A stretch of 64,000 bases of DNA, taken from contig NZ_BBOJ01000024.1 of assembly GCF_000974445.1 (NCBI RefSeq), positions 91,313-155,312 on the forward strand. Reading direction: 5' to 3'. The notes beneath the pieces were generated by a model that was not told the DNA's origin, searched no databases, and saw only the letters and a program-made list of their open reading frames with translations. This DNA comes from Lentzea aerocolonigenes (GTDB lineage Bacteria; Actinomycetota; Actinomycetes; Mycobacteriales; Pseudonocardiaceae). Below, in pieces: positions 7,934 to 15,244 of this stretch; positions within the stretch are counted from its first letter, which is position 1, and each line of letters opens with the position of its first letter. Both the position numbers and the translations under genes were made by a program.

Positions 7934-8992
7934 TCAGCGCAGCACCTGGCAGCCCGTCTCGTTGCCCTGCGCGTCGAAGCCGCACACGTGTGTCGCGCCG
8001 GCCTGGTCGGTGAACAAGATCCCCGTCGTCTCGTCCCAGTACCACACGAGCGTGGCCGCGCTGCCGTAGCGGCTGTCGCTCACGCGCACCCAGGGCGAGA
8101 ACTCGGGGCTCGAACCGATCTGCCTGGTGCGGTACAGGTACCCGTCAACGGCACGGATCACGACGTCCGAGCCGTCCCGCCGCCCGTCGTACATGGCTTC
8201 CGGAGGAAGGCTGGTTTTCGGGCTGTTCAGGGAAGTCCACTCGAGGCTGTAGAAGCTGCTGGTCACGACCTGACCGTCCGGCGTCGTGCCGAACAGCCGG
8301 GTGCCCAGCCGCGCGTCCGCCGCGCTCTCCACGCGGTTGCCCGTGAGGGTGCCGCCCCGGTTGAGGAACCTGCTGCCCTCAGGAGTGTCCGCGTAGTGCT
8401 GGTACACGACCGCGCCGCCGCCCTGGCGAATCGCCAGCTGGGCGCCGCGGCCCATCGAGAACGGGATGCTGTGCGTCGGACGGCCGCTCAGTTCGCTGCC
8501 ACCGAGGTTCTCCCACGGCGAGAACGCGCCGTCGAAGGTGACCTGCCCGCGATACGACAGCTGTCCCCCGGACACCCCGTAGATCCCGACGGCGTCGTTG
8601 TGGTTGTAGCCGACCATGTCGATACCGGACGGCATGTTCCCACCCAGGTCCTGGAACGCCTTCCAGGTGCCGTTGAGGGTGGTCTTGCTGGTGAAGTAGA
8701 CCTTGCCGTTGTTCTTGACCGCGGCGAGGGACACGTGACCGTCCCTGTGATCGACGACGGCCACCGGCAGCTGGGCGAACCCGGTCGACCCGGTCACCGC
8801 GGTGTCCCGGTAGGCACCCGTGCTCGACTTGGCCCGCTGCATCACCTTGCCGTTCTTGACGAAGAAGTGCTGGAACTCGTTGGTCCCCGTCTGGATGACC
8901 GCCGGCGGCTCCGGATCGACGGCGGCCGTGGCCGTCGTGGTGCCCGTGACCAGTCCGACGGCCACCGCTGCGGCGATGAACGTTGATCTCAT
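7934..8992 (-). CDS. secreted propeller-like protein
   Basis: Exported protein of 352 residues. It has a clear signal peptide: MRSTFIAAAVAVGLVTG followed by an Ala/Thr-rich stretch and an ATAAV cleavage region near residue 24. The mature part consists of repeated short beta units such as HFFVKNGKVMQRA, FTSKTTLNGTWKAFQDLGG and YRGQVTFDGAFSPWENLGG. This fits a PLL/fucose-lectin-type or sialidase-like beta-propeller with one blade per 45-50 residues. The C-terminus holds two cysteines in HVCGFDAQGNETGCQVL. The ATG at 8992 follows a GAGAGGGA site. No catalytic residues are recognised; carbohydrate binding is a guess from the fold. Confidence 0.65.
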   Translation of the reverse strand: MRSTFIAAAVAVGLVTGTTTATAAVDPEPPAVIQTGTNEFQHFFVKNGKVMQRAKSSTGAYRDTAVTGSTGFAQLPVAVVDHRDGHVSLAAVKNNGKVYFTSKTTLNGTWKAFQDLGGNMPSGIDMVGYNHNDAVGIYGVSGGQLSYRGQVTFDGAFSPWENLGGSELSGRPTHSIPFSMGRGAQLAIRQGGGAVVYQHYADTPEGSRFLNRGGTLTGNRVESAADARLGTRLFGTTPDGQVVTSSFYSLEWTSLNSPKTSLPPEAMYDGRRDGSDVVIRAVDGYLYRTRQIGSSPEFSPWVRVSDSRYGSAATLVWYWDETTGILFTDQAGATHVCGFDAQGNETGCQVLR

Positions 8993-9080
8993 GTGATCCC
9001 TCTCTGGGTCGGGTGCCCGGGAGCTTCGCGGTCGCCGCTTCTCTTCGGCTTCCACTCGGCTTCGACCACCGCCGGAAAGA

Positions 9081-9307
9081 TCACGCGTCGATGACGCGGG
9101 CGTCGAACGTCCAGCCCTGCTCCGCACGTCCCGTCGCGGTCCACTGCACGATCTTGGCGCCGTTCGCCGTGCTGCCACCTCCGGCGACCGACGCGACCTT
9201 GCCGCTCTTGTGGTTGATCAGGTTGTAGCAGGTCGCCGCTCCGGCGGGCGGAGTGATCAGGGCGCGAGGGCGACACCGGTGAGAACCGTGCTGGCCAAGC
9301 GAATCAT
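9081..9307 (-). pseudogene. frameshifted ricin-type lectin remnant
   Basis: From the ATG at 9307 a signal peptide reads MIRLASTVLTGVALAP and then hits a stop at about 9257. A one-base shift restores ALITPPAGAATCYNLINHKS, then a ricin B-like first repeat with ANGAKIVQW and GWTFD, ending at 9081. Signal peptide plus about 45 residues is far short of a normal beta-trefoil (120-140 residues). The remnant is therefore broken twice, by a frameshift and by a 3' truncation. An intact single-domain ricin protein occurs at 41227. A sequencing error could explain the shift but not the missing C-terminal repeats. Confidence 0.65.
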
Positions 9308-9355
9308 CGGACTCCCAGCTTCGTGTTGATCTGCTCGGCAAGTTAGGAGCCGGCG

Positions 9356-9382
9356 CTGACACGGCACTGACAGGTGTACAAT
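9356..9382 (+). promoter_or_regulatory. padR promoter
   Basis: A good -10 box, TACAAT, lies at 9377-9382. CTGACA at 9356-9361 could serve as -35 with a 15-base spacer. Downstream, ATGCC at 9381-9385 and GCATAAGGCA at 9398-9407 give an imperfect dyad that could be the PadR autoregulatory site. The promoter is fairly convincing; the operator is tentative. Confidence 0.45.
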
Positions 9383-9419
9383 GCCTAGCAGTTCTATGCA
9401 TAAGGCACTTAGGGGTCTC

Positions 9420-9785
9420 ATGAAGGTCACCAAAGACCTCGTCGCCGCCTCCGCCACGCCGATGGTGCTCGGCATCCTCGCCGATGAGGACAGCTACGGC
9501 TACGCGATCCTCAAACGGATCAACGAGCTGTCCGGGGGAGAGCTCGACTGGACGGAAGGGCTGCTGTACCCGTTGCTGCACAGGCTCGAGCGGCTCGGGC
9601 ACGTGGAGTCGTACTGGCAGGCGGTGGCGGGGGAACGCCGCCGCAAGTACTACCGCGTCACTCCCGGCGGCCTGGCCGAGCTCGCCGAGCAGCGCCGTCA
9701 GTGGGACACCGTGGTCGACACGCTCAAGGGCCTCTGGCGCGACTCCAACCAGTTCGTCGTGATCCCGTCGGAGGCCCGCGCATGA
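9420..9785 (+). CDS. PadR-family transcriptional regulator
   Basis: Small winged-helix repressor of 121 residues. The PadR core is visible: TPMVLGILADEDSYGYAILKRI, then LLYPLLHRLERLGHVES and a wing with GERRRKYYRVTPGG. PadR proteins usually repress a neighbouring membrane or efflux gene and respond to small molecules. The ATG at 9420 is preferred because AGGGG lies five bases upstream; an upstream ATG at 9381 overlaps the -10 box. The stop overlaps the start of the membrane protein gene (ATGA), so the two are translationally coupled. Confidence 0.85.
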   Translation: MKVTKDLVAASATPMVLGILADEDSYGYAILKRINELSGGELDWTEGLLYPLLHRLERLGHVESYWQAVAGERRRKYYRVTPGGLAELAEQRRQWDTVVDTLKGLWRDSNQFVVIPSEARA

Positions 9786-11134
9786 CCGAGGATCTGGAAG
9801 CCCAGTTCGCCGAGTGGCGACGCTACGTCCGGAGCCGCCCGGAACTGCGGCAGGCCGACGCCGACGAGCTGGAAGACCACCTCCGCGGCTCCGTCGACGA
9901 ACTGCTCGCCGCGGGCCTGCACACCGACGAGGCGTTCCTGGTCGCGGTCAAACGCATGGGCAGCCTGGACGACCTGTCCCGCGAGTTCGCCAGGGAACAC
10001 TCGGAACGGCTGTGGAAACAGCTCGTCCTGACCGGTGAACCCGATAGCACGTCTCCCCGGTCCCGCCGCGACCTGCTGGTCATGGTCCTCTGCGCGCTCG
10101 GCGCGGCCGTGTCGATCAAGGTGCCGGAGCTGTTCGGTCAGCGGTTCGAACGAGACGGCGGGTTCTACGCCCCCAACCTGGCCCTGTTCGCGCTGCCCTG
10201 GCTGGCGGGTTTCCTGGCGTGGCGCAGGAAGACGGCGCCCCCGGTGATCGCCGCGCTGGTGGGGTTGTTCGCACTCGGCGCCGTGGGAGCCAACGTCTAC
10301 CAGCTCGGCGACGAGTCCCAGTCCCTGGTGCTCACCACGATCCACCTGGTCATCGCACTGTGGTTCGTGGTCGGCGTGGCCTACGTCTCCGACGACCTGC
10401 GCTCGTCCCGCCGCCGCATGGACTTCGTGCGGTTCACCGGCGAGTGGTTCGTCTACTACGTCCTCATCGCCCTCGGCGGCGGCGTGCTGACCGGCCTCAC
10501 GTTCGGCACCTTCGAAGCCATCGGAATCTCGCCGCAGAACTTCGTGGCGCGCTGGCTGGTGCCGTGCGGCGCGATGGCGGCAGTCGTCGTGGCAGGCTGG
10601 CTCGTCGAGGCCAAACAGAGCGTGGTCGAGAACATCGCCCCGGTCCTCACCAGACTGTTCACGCCGCTGTTCACCGTGGCGCTGCTGGCTTTCCTCGTCG
10701 CGTTCGGCTTCTCCGGCAGCGGCATCGACGTGGAGCGGGAGGCCTTGATCCTGTTCGACGTCCTCCTGGCCGTGGTGCTGGCACTGCTGCTCTACTCGAT
10801 CTCGGCCCGCGACCCCCTGGCCCCAGCGGGCCTCTTCGACAAGCTGCAACTGGCCCTGGTGATCAGCGCGCTGGCCATCGACGTCCTGGTGCTGCTCGAG
10901 ATCACCGGCCGCATCACCGAGTTCGGCACCACCCCGAACAAGGCGGCGGCACTGGGCGAGAACGTCCTGCTGCTGGCCAACCTGGCCGTGTCGGCGTGGC
11001 TGCTGGTGGGCCTCGCGCGCGGCCGCACCCCGTTTGCGACGCTCGAACGCTGGCAGACCGCGTATCTGCCGGTGGTCGCGGGGTGGGCGTGGACAGTGGT
11101 GCTGGTGTTCCCGCCGTTGTTCGGTTACCTCTGA
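9782..11134 (+). CDS. permease-prefix-domain membrane protein
   Basis: A 450-residue integral membrane protein. Residues 1-85 form a soluble helical region resembling permease prefix domain 1, with AEWRRYVRSRPEL and RMGSLDDLSREFAREHSERLW. About eleven hydrophobic helices follow from residue 98 to the C-terminus. The prefix domain is commonly found beside PadR regulators in actinomycetes and on MacB-like permeases, but no ABC permease signature follows here. It is coupled to padR by a 4-base overlap and probably repressed by it. Function unknown; an envelope or signalling role is plausible. Confidence 0.75.
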   Translation: MTEDLEAQFAEWRRYVRSRPELRQADADELEDHLRGSVDELLAAGLHTDEAFLVAVKRMGSLDDLSREFAREHSERLWKQLVLTGEPDSTSPRSRRDLLVMVLCALGAAVSIKVPELFGQRFERDGGFYAPNLALFALPWLAGFLAWRRKTAPPVIAALVGLFALGAVGANVYQLGDESQSLVLTTIHLVIALWFVVGVAYVSDDLRSSRRRMDFVRFTGEWFVYYVLIALGGGVLTGLTFGTFEAIGISPQNFVARWLVPCGAMAAVVVAGWLVEAKQSVVENIAPVLTRLFTPLFTVALLAFLVAFGFSGSGIDVEREALILFDVLLAVVLALLLYSISARDPLAPAGLFDKLQLALVISALAIDVLVLLEITGRITEFGTTPNKAAALGENVLLLANLAVSAWLLVGLARGRTPFATLERWQTAYLPVVAGWAWTVVLVFPPLFGYL

Positions 11135-11515
11135 TCAGGTTCCGAAGCACGACAAAGCGGAGGGGCCGTCGGTGAGACGCGATGGTGGCCACGGTGGCGC
11201 GCATTTTCTCCGTTGCTGGAACATGATCTACACACTCCAGTGTGGACGGTGAGATTCGTTGAAGCCGTTGGACCCGCGGATTGTGGAGGTCGATCCGAGA
11301 ATCGCGGGATTCCGCACGTCCATGCTTGCCGCCGTGTGCCGCCGAACTACCCGGAGAGGTTCGCGACCACGGAGCTGAGCACGTCCGCAGCGGTCAGGCA
11401 GGGGTGCGAACGTGCGGATCGTCAGTTGATCGCAAGGCGGCTGAAACGTTCGCGATCGGCCCCATCGGGTTGGGTACGAGTACTGCTGCCTCAGCGGTGC
11501 CCGAAAGGCTGGACC
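11135..11515. other. intergenic region, no gene seen
   Basis: 381 bases between the membrane protein and the DUF4360 remnant. Frames are open on both strands, as expected at this GC content, but none shows a ribosome site or recognisable protein. I see no strong hairpin or repeat. Confidence 0.5.
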
Positions 11516-11821
11516 ATGTTGCGTGCGACGACGATCACCGCGTTCGCGATGCCCACCACGATCACGCCGGGCACCGTGCCTCCTGCTCGGATCGCCGCCG
11601 AGGTGGTGACGATCAATGGATCCGCGCGCCTGGGCACGAACGGCTTCTGCGGCCAGTCGGAGATTGTCGGGAAGTGCCGCACCTTCGACGGCCCACTCAG
11701 CGACAACCGGCAGGCCGCCGACCACCGGCGCCAGTGTCACGTGAGGCTTCTCCTGGACAGCACTGATCCACCAGCTTCTCCGCCGCTGCGCACCGCACGA
11801 GCCGGAAGGTGTGTCCAATGA
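11516..11821 (+). pseudogene. degenerate DUF4360 copy
   Basis: Starting at the ATG at 11516 is a secretion-like leader followed by AAEVVTINGSARLGTN, which aligns with the N-terminus of the intact DUF4360 protein just downstream (VEVVTVNGSGCRPGTA). The sequence then jumps to CRTFDGPLSDNRQAAD, matching the internal HTWQGPLDDNWQATD. Roughly 100 residues between these points are missing, and the rest is out of frame. It ends inside the start of the intact copy. This looks like an internally deleted tandem duplicate. A GAAAGG site precedes it, so a short peptide could still be made. Confidence 0.6.
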
Positions 11822-12432
11822 TCAACACCCTGGTCGCCGTTGTCATGGCGATGTCCACGGTCGCCCTCCCAGCGGCGGACAGCCCACCGCCCGGTGCGGT
11901 CACCGTCGAGGTGGTCACCGTCAACGGGTCCGGCTGCCGCCCCGGCACGGCCGCGGTAGCCCCGTCACCGGACAACGCAACCCTTCACGTGCTCTACAGC
12001 GACTACCTCGCGGCGGTCGGTGCCGGTACCAGGCCGACGGACTACCGGAAGAACTGCCAACTCAACCTCCGGGTGAACGTGCCGCAGGACTTCACCTTCG
12101 CCATAGGCCAGATCGACTACCGCGGCTTCGCCCACCTCGAACGCGGCGCTACCGGCACACAGCGAGGGACCTACTACTTCGCCGGCATGCCGCAGGTGAC
12201 GAACAAGAGTCACACCTGGCAAGGTCCGCTGGACGACAACTGGCAGGCCACGGACACCATCGACACACCCTTCTACCGGCCGTGCGGCGTGCCGGGGAAT
12301 CTCAACATCAACACCGAGTTGCGGGTCAGCGTCGGCACGTCGGATCCGAAGACGACGAGCTACATGGCGATGGACTCGACTGACGCCTACTTCGCCACGG
12401 TCTACCACCTCGTGTGGAAGCGCTGCCCCTGA
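11818..12432 (+). CDS. secreted DUF4360 protein
   Basis: Exported protein of 204 residues. The signal peptide spans about residues 1-20 (hydrophobic core LVAVVMAMSTVALPAA). The mature region has the DUF4360 pattern: an N-terminal VTVNGSGCRPGTAAVAPSPDN, a central DYRKNCQLNLRVNVPQDFTFAIGQIDYRG, and a C-terminal RPCGVPGNLNINTELRV. Four cysteines could form two disulfides. DUF4360 proteins occur in actinomycetes and fungi as extracellular proteins of unknown function. A GGAAGG site eight bases before the ATG at 11818 fixes the start. A broken relative lies directly upstream. Confidence 0.8.
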   Translation: MINTLVAVVMAMSTVALPAADSPPPGAVTVEVVTVNGSGCRPGTAAVAPSPDNATLHVLYSDYLAAVGAGTRPTDYRKNCQLNLRVNVPQDFTFAIGQIDYRGFAHLERGATGTQRGTYYFAGMPQVTNKSHTWQGPLDDNWQATDTIDTPFYRPCGVPGNLNINTELRVSVGTSDPKTTSYMAMDSTDAYFATVYHLVWKRCP

Positions 12433-12512
12433 CCGGAAGGTGACCAGGTTCGGCGAGCCGGAAGCACTGCAGAGACTCCACGAGAAGTGGAACACGGAAA
12501 TCGTCCACAACG

Positions 12513-12554
12513 CCGACAGGGCGGGACGCTCGATGCGAGCGTCCGCCCTGTCGG
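12513..12554. terminator. hairpin, copy 1 of a dispersed palindrome
   Basis: Long stem with ACAGGGCGG in the left arm and CCGCCCTGT in the right arm. The inner stem is GACGCTCG/CGAGCGTC with an ATG loop and a single-base bulge. It sits 80 bases after DUF4360 and could terminate that gene. A close relative lies at 15051-15098. Confidence 0.65.
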
Positions 12555-12819
12555 TAGGGATGAAGCTGGTGTCCGAGGGGGGACTTGCTCGCTAAGTACA
12601 CGCCTCAATGTGAGCTGAACCGGCCAGCAAAGGAGGCCCATGCTTCGACGAGGCAGGACCGGCTCAGATAGCTGCCTTCCTGGCGAGGGGTTGGACGTAC
12701 GTCACGTACTGGCCGTACTTGACGTACGTCAACCAGCGATGCATACTCGATGTCAAGGTCAACGGCAGCTGCGCAGTCGAGGAGCACCTGTCGCAGTTGG
12801 TCGATCTGGGGAGGGCATC
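12555..12819. other. intergenic region with toxin-antitoxin control
   Basis: 265 bases between the DUF4360 terminator and the antitoxin. It contains the two palindromic boxes and a promoter described separately. I see no additional gene. Confidence 0.5.
12694..12747 (+). promoter_or_regulatory. toxin-antitoxin operator/promoter
   Basis: Two copies of the perfect palindrome GACGTACGTC lie at 12694-12703 and 12721-12730, 27 bases apart. The second sits within TTGACGTACGTCAA. TTGACG (12719-12724) could be a -35, 17 bases before a -10-like CATACT (12742-12747). A paired operator overlapping the -35 is typical of autoregulated toxin-antitoxin operons. Binding by the antitoxin is inferred. Confidence 0.55.
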
Positions 12820-13230
12820 ATGAGCGCTGCCGTGCACTTTGAGAGCTACAGCGAAGGCCGGGCCAATCTGAAGACGTTGCTCGACGCGGCGGAGCAAGGG
12901 CGCGTCGCGACGCTGCGGCGGGACCGCCACACGGCGGTGGTTGTCGACAGTGATCGCATGCGGCATTTCCTGAGTTCAGTGGTTCCCTCGCATGCTTCTG
13001 TCGTGCCGGAAAACGGCGGCTGGTCCGTGTTCATTCCCGGGTTGCCTGTGTCGGCCGATGGCAACAGCTTCGACGAGGCAATCACCGAGATGATCGATGC
13101 TCTTCGGGAGTACGCCGAGGATTGGCAAGCACGCCTGCGCGATGCACCCAACCACCGCGAGAACTGGGGCATTGTCGCATTGATCGTGCTGAGTACGGAC
13201 GAGCAGCTTCAAGCTTGGCTGGTGGGCTGA
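12820..13230 (+). CDS. antitoxin, Phd/YefM-like with HicB-like tail
   Basis: Protein of 136 residues with two parts. Residues 5-50 resemble the Phd/YefM DNA-binding fold (YSEGRANLKTLLDAAEQGRVATLRRDRHTAVVV). Residues 60-105 resemble the HicB partial RNase-H fold (GGWSVFIPGLPVSADGNSFDEAITEMIDALREYAEDW). The first part would bind DNA and the second the partner, or the reverse. GGGGAGGG five bases before the ATG at 12820 fixes the start. It is followed after six bases by the putative toxin gene. The palindromic operators upstream support an autoregulated toxin-antitoxin operon. Confidence 0.75.
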   Translation: MSAAVHFESYSEGRANLKTLLDAAEQGRVATLRRDRHTAVVVDSDRMRHFLSSVVPSHASVVPENGGWSVFIPGLPVSADGNSFDEAITEMIDALREYAEDWQARLRDAPNHRENWGIVALIVLSTDEQLQAWLVG

Positions 13231-13236
13231 TCACCG

Positions 13237-13662
13237 GTGACCTGGCCTGAGCCCACTCGAAGCGACCACAACAAGTTCTGCGAGGTTGAAGGGTGGGAGT
13301 TGGTACGCGACGCTCGCGGCCGCGCCGTCTCCCATCACGTCACATACGAACTCAACCTGCCTGATGGTCGTATTCTGCGCACTCGCGTTTCACGGCCTGT
13401 CAACCGCGACGGATACGGGCCGAGCTTGTGGAAGTACATCCTGCGCGACCAGCTCGACGTCGACGAAGCTGAGTTCTGGTCTTGCGTGCGTGACGGGGTA
13501 ATCCCGTCTCGTGGCGGTATTGAACCGCCGCCGGAGGCGATTCCTGCCCAACTTGTCCACCTGCTCATCAGCCAGGTCGGTATCCCTGAAGTCGAGGTCA
13601 TGCGGATGACCAAGGAGCAGGCGATCGAACGCGCAAACAGGTACTGGACCGAAGGTGAGTGA
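13237..13662 (+). CDS. putative toxin of the toxin-antitoxin pair
   Basis: Protein of 141 residues, starting at a GTG six bases after the antitoxin stop. The N-terminal half (EVEGWELVRDARGR..HHVTYELNLPDGRILRTRVSRP) is beta-rich and resembles actinobacterial proteins labelled 'cytotoxic translational repressor of toxin-antitoxin stability system'. That label is recalled and not evidence of activity. The second half (LWKYILRDQLDVDEAEFWSCV..GV) is helical. I cannot point to RelE or HicA catalytic residues. Toxicity is inferred from gene order and the antitoxin-like partner. Confidence 0.6.
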   Translation: MTWPEPTRSDHNKFCEVEGWELVRDARGRAVSHHVTYELNLPDGRILRTRVSRPVNRDGYGPSLWKYILRDQLDVDEAEFWSCVRDGVIPSRGGIEPPPEAIPAQLVHLLISQVGIPEVEVMRMTKEQAIERANRYWTEGE

Positions 13663-13732
13663 CACCAGTCCCGCAGCTGAGTAGGACGATGGTGCCGCTC
13701 GACGTAGCAACCTCCAGGGCGGGATTCGTCCG

Positions 13733-14935
13733 CTATCCGCGGTAGACGTTGTCGCGGTGCCAAGCGAAGTACGGCTGCGAGCTGGTTCGGTGTGCTCCAC
13801 AGGGACGTCCGTGCAGCTGGTTCAGGTGATCGCGCAGGCGGCCGCGGAGCCCGTCCTCGAACCAGGAGAGAACGCGACCGGTGTCGTCCACGGTGATGTG
13901 GCCGGATTCGAACAGGCTGTCGCAGCCGAACTTGCAGGCGAGCATCGCCACGTTGGTCAGGTCGTTGCGCTCGTCGTCGGTGCACAGCGACCGCTTCTTG
14001 ATGTGGGCGGCGACGAGGAAGTCTCCTGGGTAGTCGTGCCCGCACAGGTCACAGGGTGCGGCGGTGCGACCGCCGAGCAACAACCTGCGCAATTCCCTCT
14101 GCTCCTTGCGGGTCGTGACCTGCGCGCTGCCGTCGAGCACAGTGAACTTCCGGATGCGCACTGGGAACTTCGGGTCGTGCAAGGTGACGATGGCTGGCCG
14201 GAGGGAGACGACTGTGCCGGGAATGGTCGCCAATACAGCTCCGACGAACGAGGAACGGTGCCCGAGCTCGTCGACGGCCACGAGCACAGACCCCTGCGCG
14301 TGCAGCTTCTCCAGACCGGCCTCGACATCGGCGATGTCGACCCACTGCCCCAGAGGCGATCGGTCGGTGGTCACCAGTACCTGCTTCTGCTTGACCTCGA
14401 CGATGGTGTTCACGCTGCCGGTCACCGTCTCGATGGGATCTCCGATGAGCGAGCGCAGCAGAGCCGACGCGTCCGGTGCCTTGCCGCGGTTCGCCGCTTT
14501 CGCCAGGTCCGCAGCCAGACGGTCGGCGTCGTCGGCGGCGTATCCGGGTACCCGCAGCCTGAGCCGAATCTGCTTGGTGGCGTTACCGTCCGGGTTCCTG
14601 CCGATCTTTCCCTGTGCGCGTCCCAGTTTCTTGCGCAGCGCCTCCACGTCTCGCACCGTCGCCAGCACGACCGGCACTTCGACGATCGTGCGTTGCGTCT
14701 CGGGCAGATCCTGGACCTTGGTGGAGTCGACGACTCCGCTCTGTAGCGCTGCACCGCGCTCGCGAAGCCGGCGGAGCAGTAGCTCCAGGGCGAGGTTGTA
14801 CTGGTGGTTGCGGGGGTGAGGACTTCCGTTGACCTTGCCGCCCGAACTCTTCATGACCAACGCGAGATGGTCGCCGTCCGGTTCGATCTCGAACTCCGCG
14901 TTGAGCTCGGCGCCGGCGTCGTCTGTTGCGCGCAT
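13733..14935 (-). CDS. HNH endonuclease with unknown N-terminal domain
   Basis: Predicted nuclease of 400 residues. The HNH region (about 290-365) shows a CDLCG knuckle, AAHIKKRSLC (the HNH histidine), NDLTNVAMLACKFGCDSLFE and a following GHITVDDTGRVL strand. The N-terminal region (about 15-130) begins LVMKSSGGKVNGSPHPRN and QYNLALELLLRRLRERGA, loosely like the sensor part of some restriction-type HNH proteins. The ATG at 14935 is chosen; an ATG at 14986 in frame is possible, and neither has a strong ribosome site. No methylase or helicase accompanies it. A stand-alone restriction or defence nuclease is the likeliest reading. Confidence 0.75.
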   Translation of the reverse strand: MRATDDAGAELNAEFEIEPDGDHLALVMKSSGGKVNGSPHPRNHQYNLALELLLRRLRERGAALQSGVVDSTKVQDLPETQRTIVEVPVVLATVRDVEALRKKLGRAQGKIGRNPDGNATKQIRLRLRVPGYAADDADRLAADLAKAANRGKAPDASALLRSLIGDPIETVTGSVNTIVEVKQKQVLVTTDRSPLGQWVDIADVEAGLEKLHAQGSVLVAVDELGHRSSFVGAVLATIPGTVVSLRPAIVTLHDPKFPVRIRKFTVLDGSAQVTTRKEQRELRRLLLGGRTAAPCDLCGHDYPGDFLVAAHIKKRSLCTDDERNDLTNVAMLACKFGCDSLFESGHITVDDTGRVLSWFEDGLRGRLRDHLNQLHGRPCGAHRTSSQPYFAWHRDNVYRG

Positions 14936-15050
14936 GGCCCCATCATCGGCGCCTGCTGCAACCGAGTTACCGCGGGCACGCCTCACTGGTCGGACACCGT
15001 GAGACTCGGGGCCGAGTTGTCGTACGACAAAGCAACGAGGCCGTCTGCGG

Positions 15051-15098
15051 CGCCAACAGGGCGGATGCTCGATGTGAGCATCCGCCCTGTCATTGGCG
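15051..15098 (-). terminator. hairpin, copy 2 of the dispersed palindrome
   Basis: Stem of 20 bases at 15051-15070 against 15076-15098, interrupted only by a CAT bulge. The core ACAGGGCGG...CCGCCCTGT matches copy 1 at 12513. On the minus strand it lies just four bases after the tRNA-Leu 3' end, so it probably terminates the tRNA transcript. Confidence 0.7.
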
Positions 15099-15102
15099 AA
15101 CG

Positions 15103-15185
15103 TGTCCGAGAGGGGACTTGAACCCCTACGCCCTTTCGGGCACTAGCACCTCAAGCTAGCGCGTCTGCCATTCCGCCACCCAGAC
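15103..15185 (-). tRNA. tRNA-Leu (anticodon GAG)
   Basis: The reverse complement folds as an 83-nt type II tRNA. The acceptor stem pairs GTCTGGG with CTCGGAC (two G-T wobbles). The anticodon stem is CTAGC/GCTAG around loop TTGAGGT, giving anticodon GAG. There is a long variable arm (GCCCGAAAGGGC), and the T arm is GGGGTTCAAGTCCCC. No CCA is encoded. It decodes CTC/CTT. Confidence 0.93.
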
Positions 15186-15244
15186 TGATGGGATCATCAT
15201 ACAGACCCGTCCGGGCCCCCTGAACGCGGGGCTACGATCGCCGC

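Noticed and set aside
7220..8986. 588-residue plus-strand frame across the permease 3' end and the secreted protein
   Set aside because: It crosses a strong terminator and runs antisense to a gene with a signal peptide and ribosome site.
11213..11515. N-terminal extension of the DUF4360 remnant frame
   Set aside because: No similarity to DUF4360 or any leader before the ATG at 11516.
12694..12730. Possible CRISPR-like direct repeats
   Set aside because: Only two 10-base palindromes, no spacer array; better explained as paired operators.
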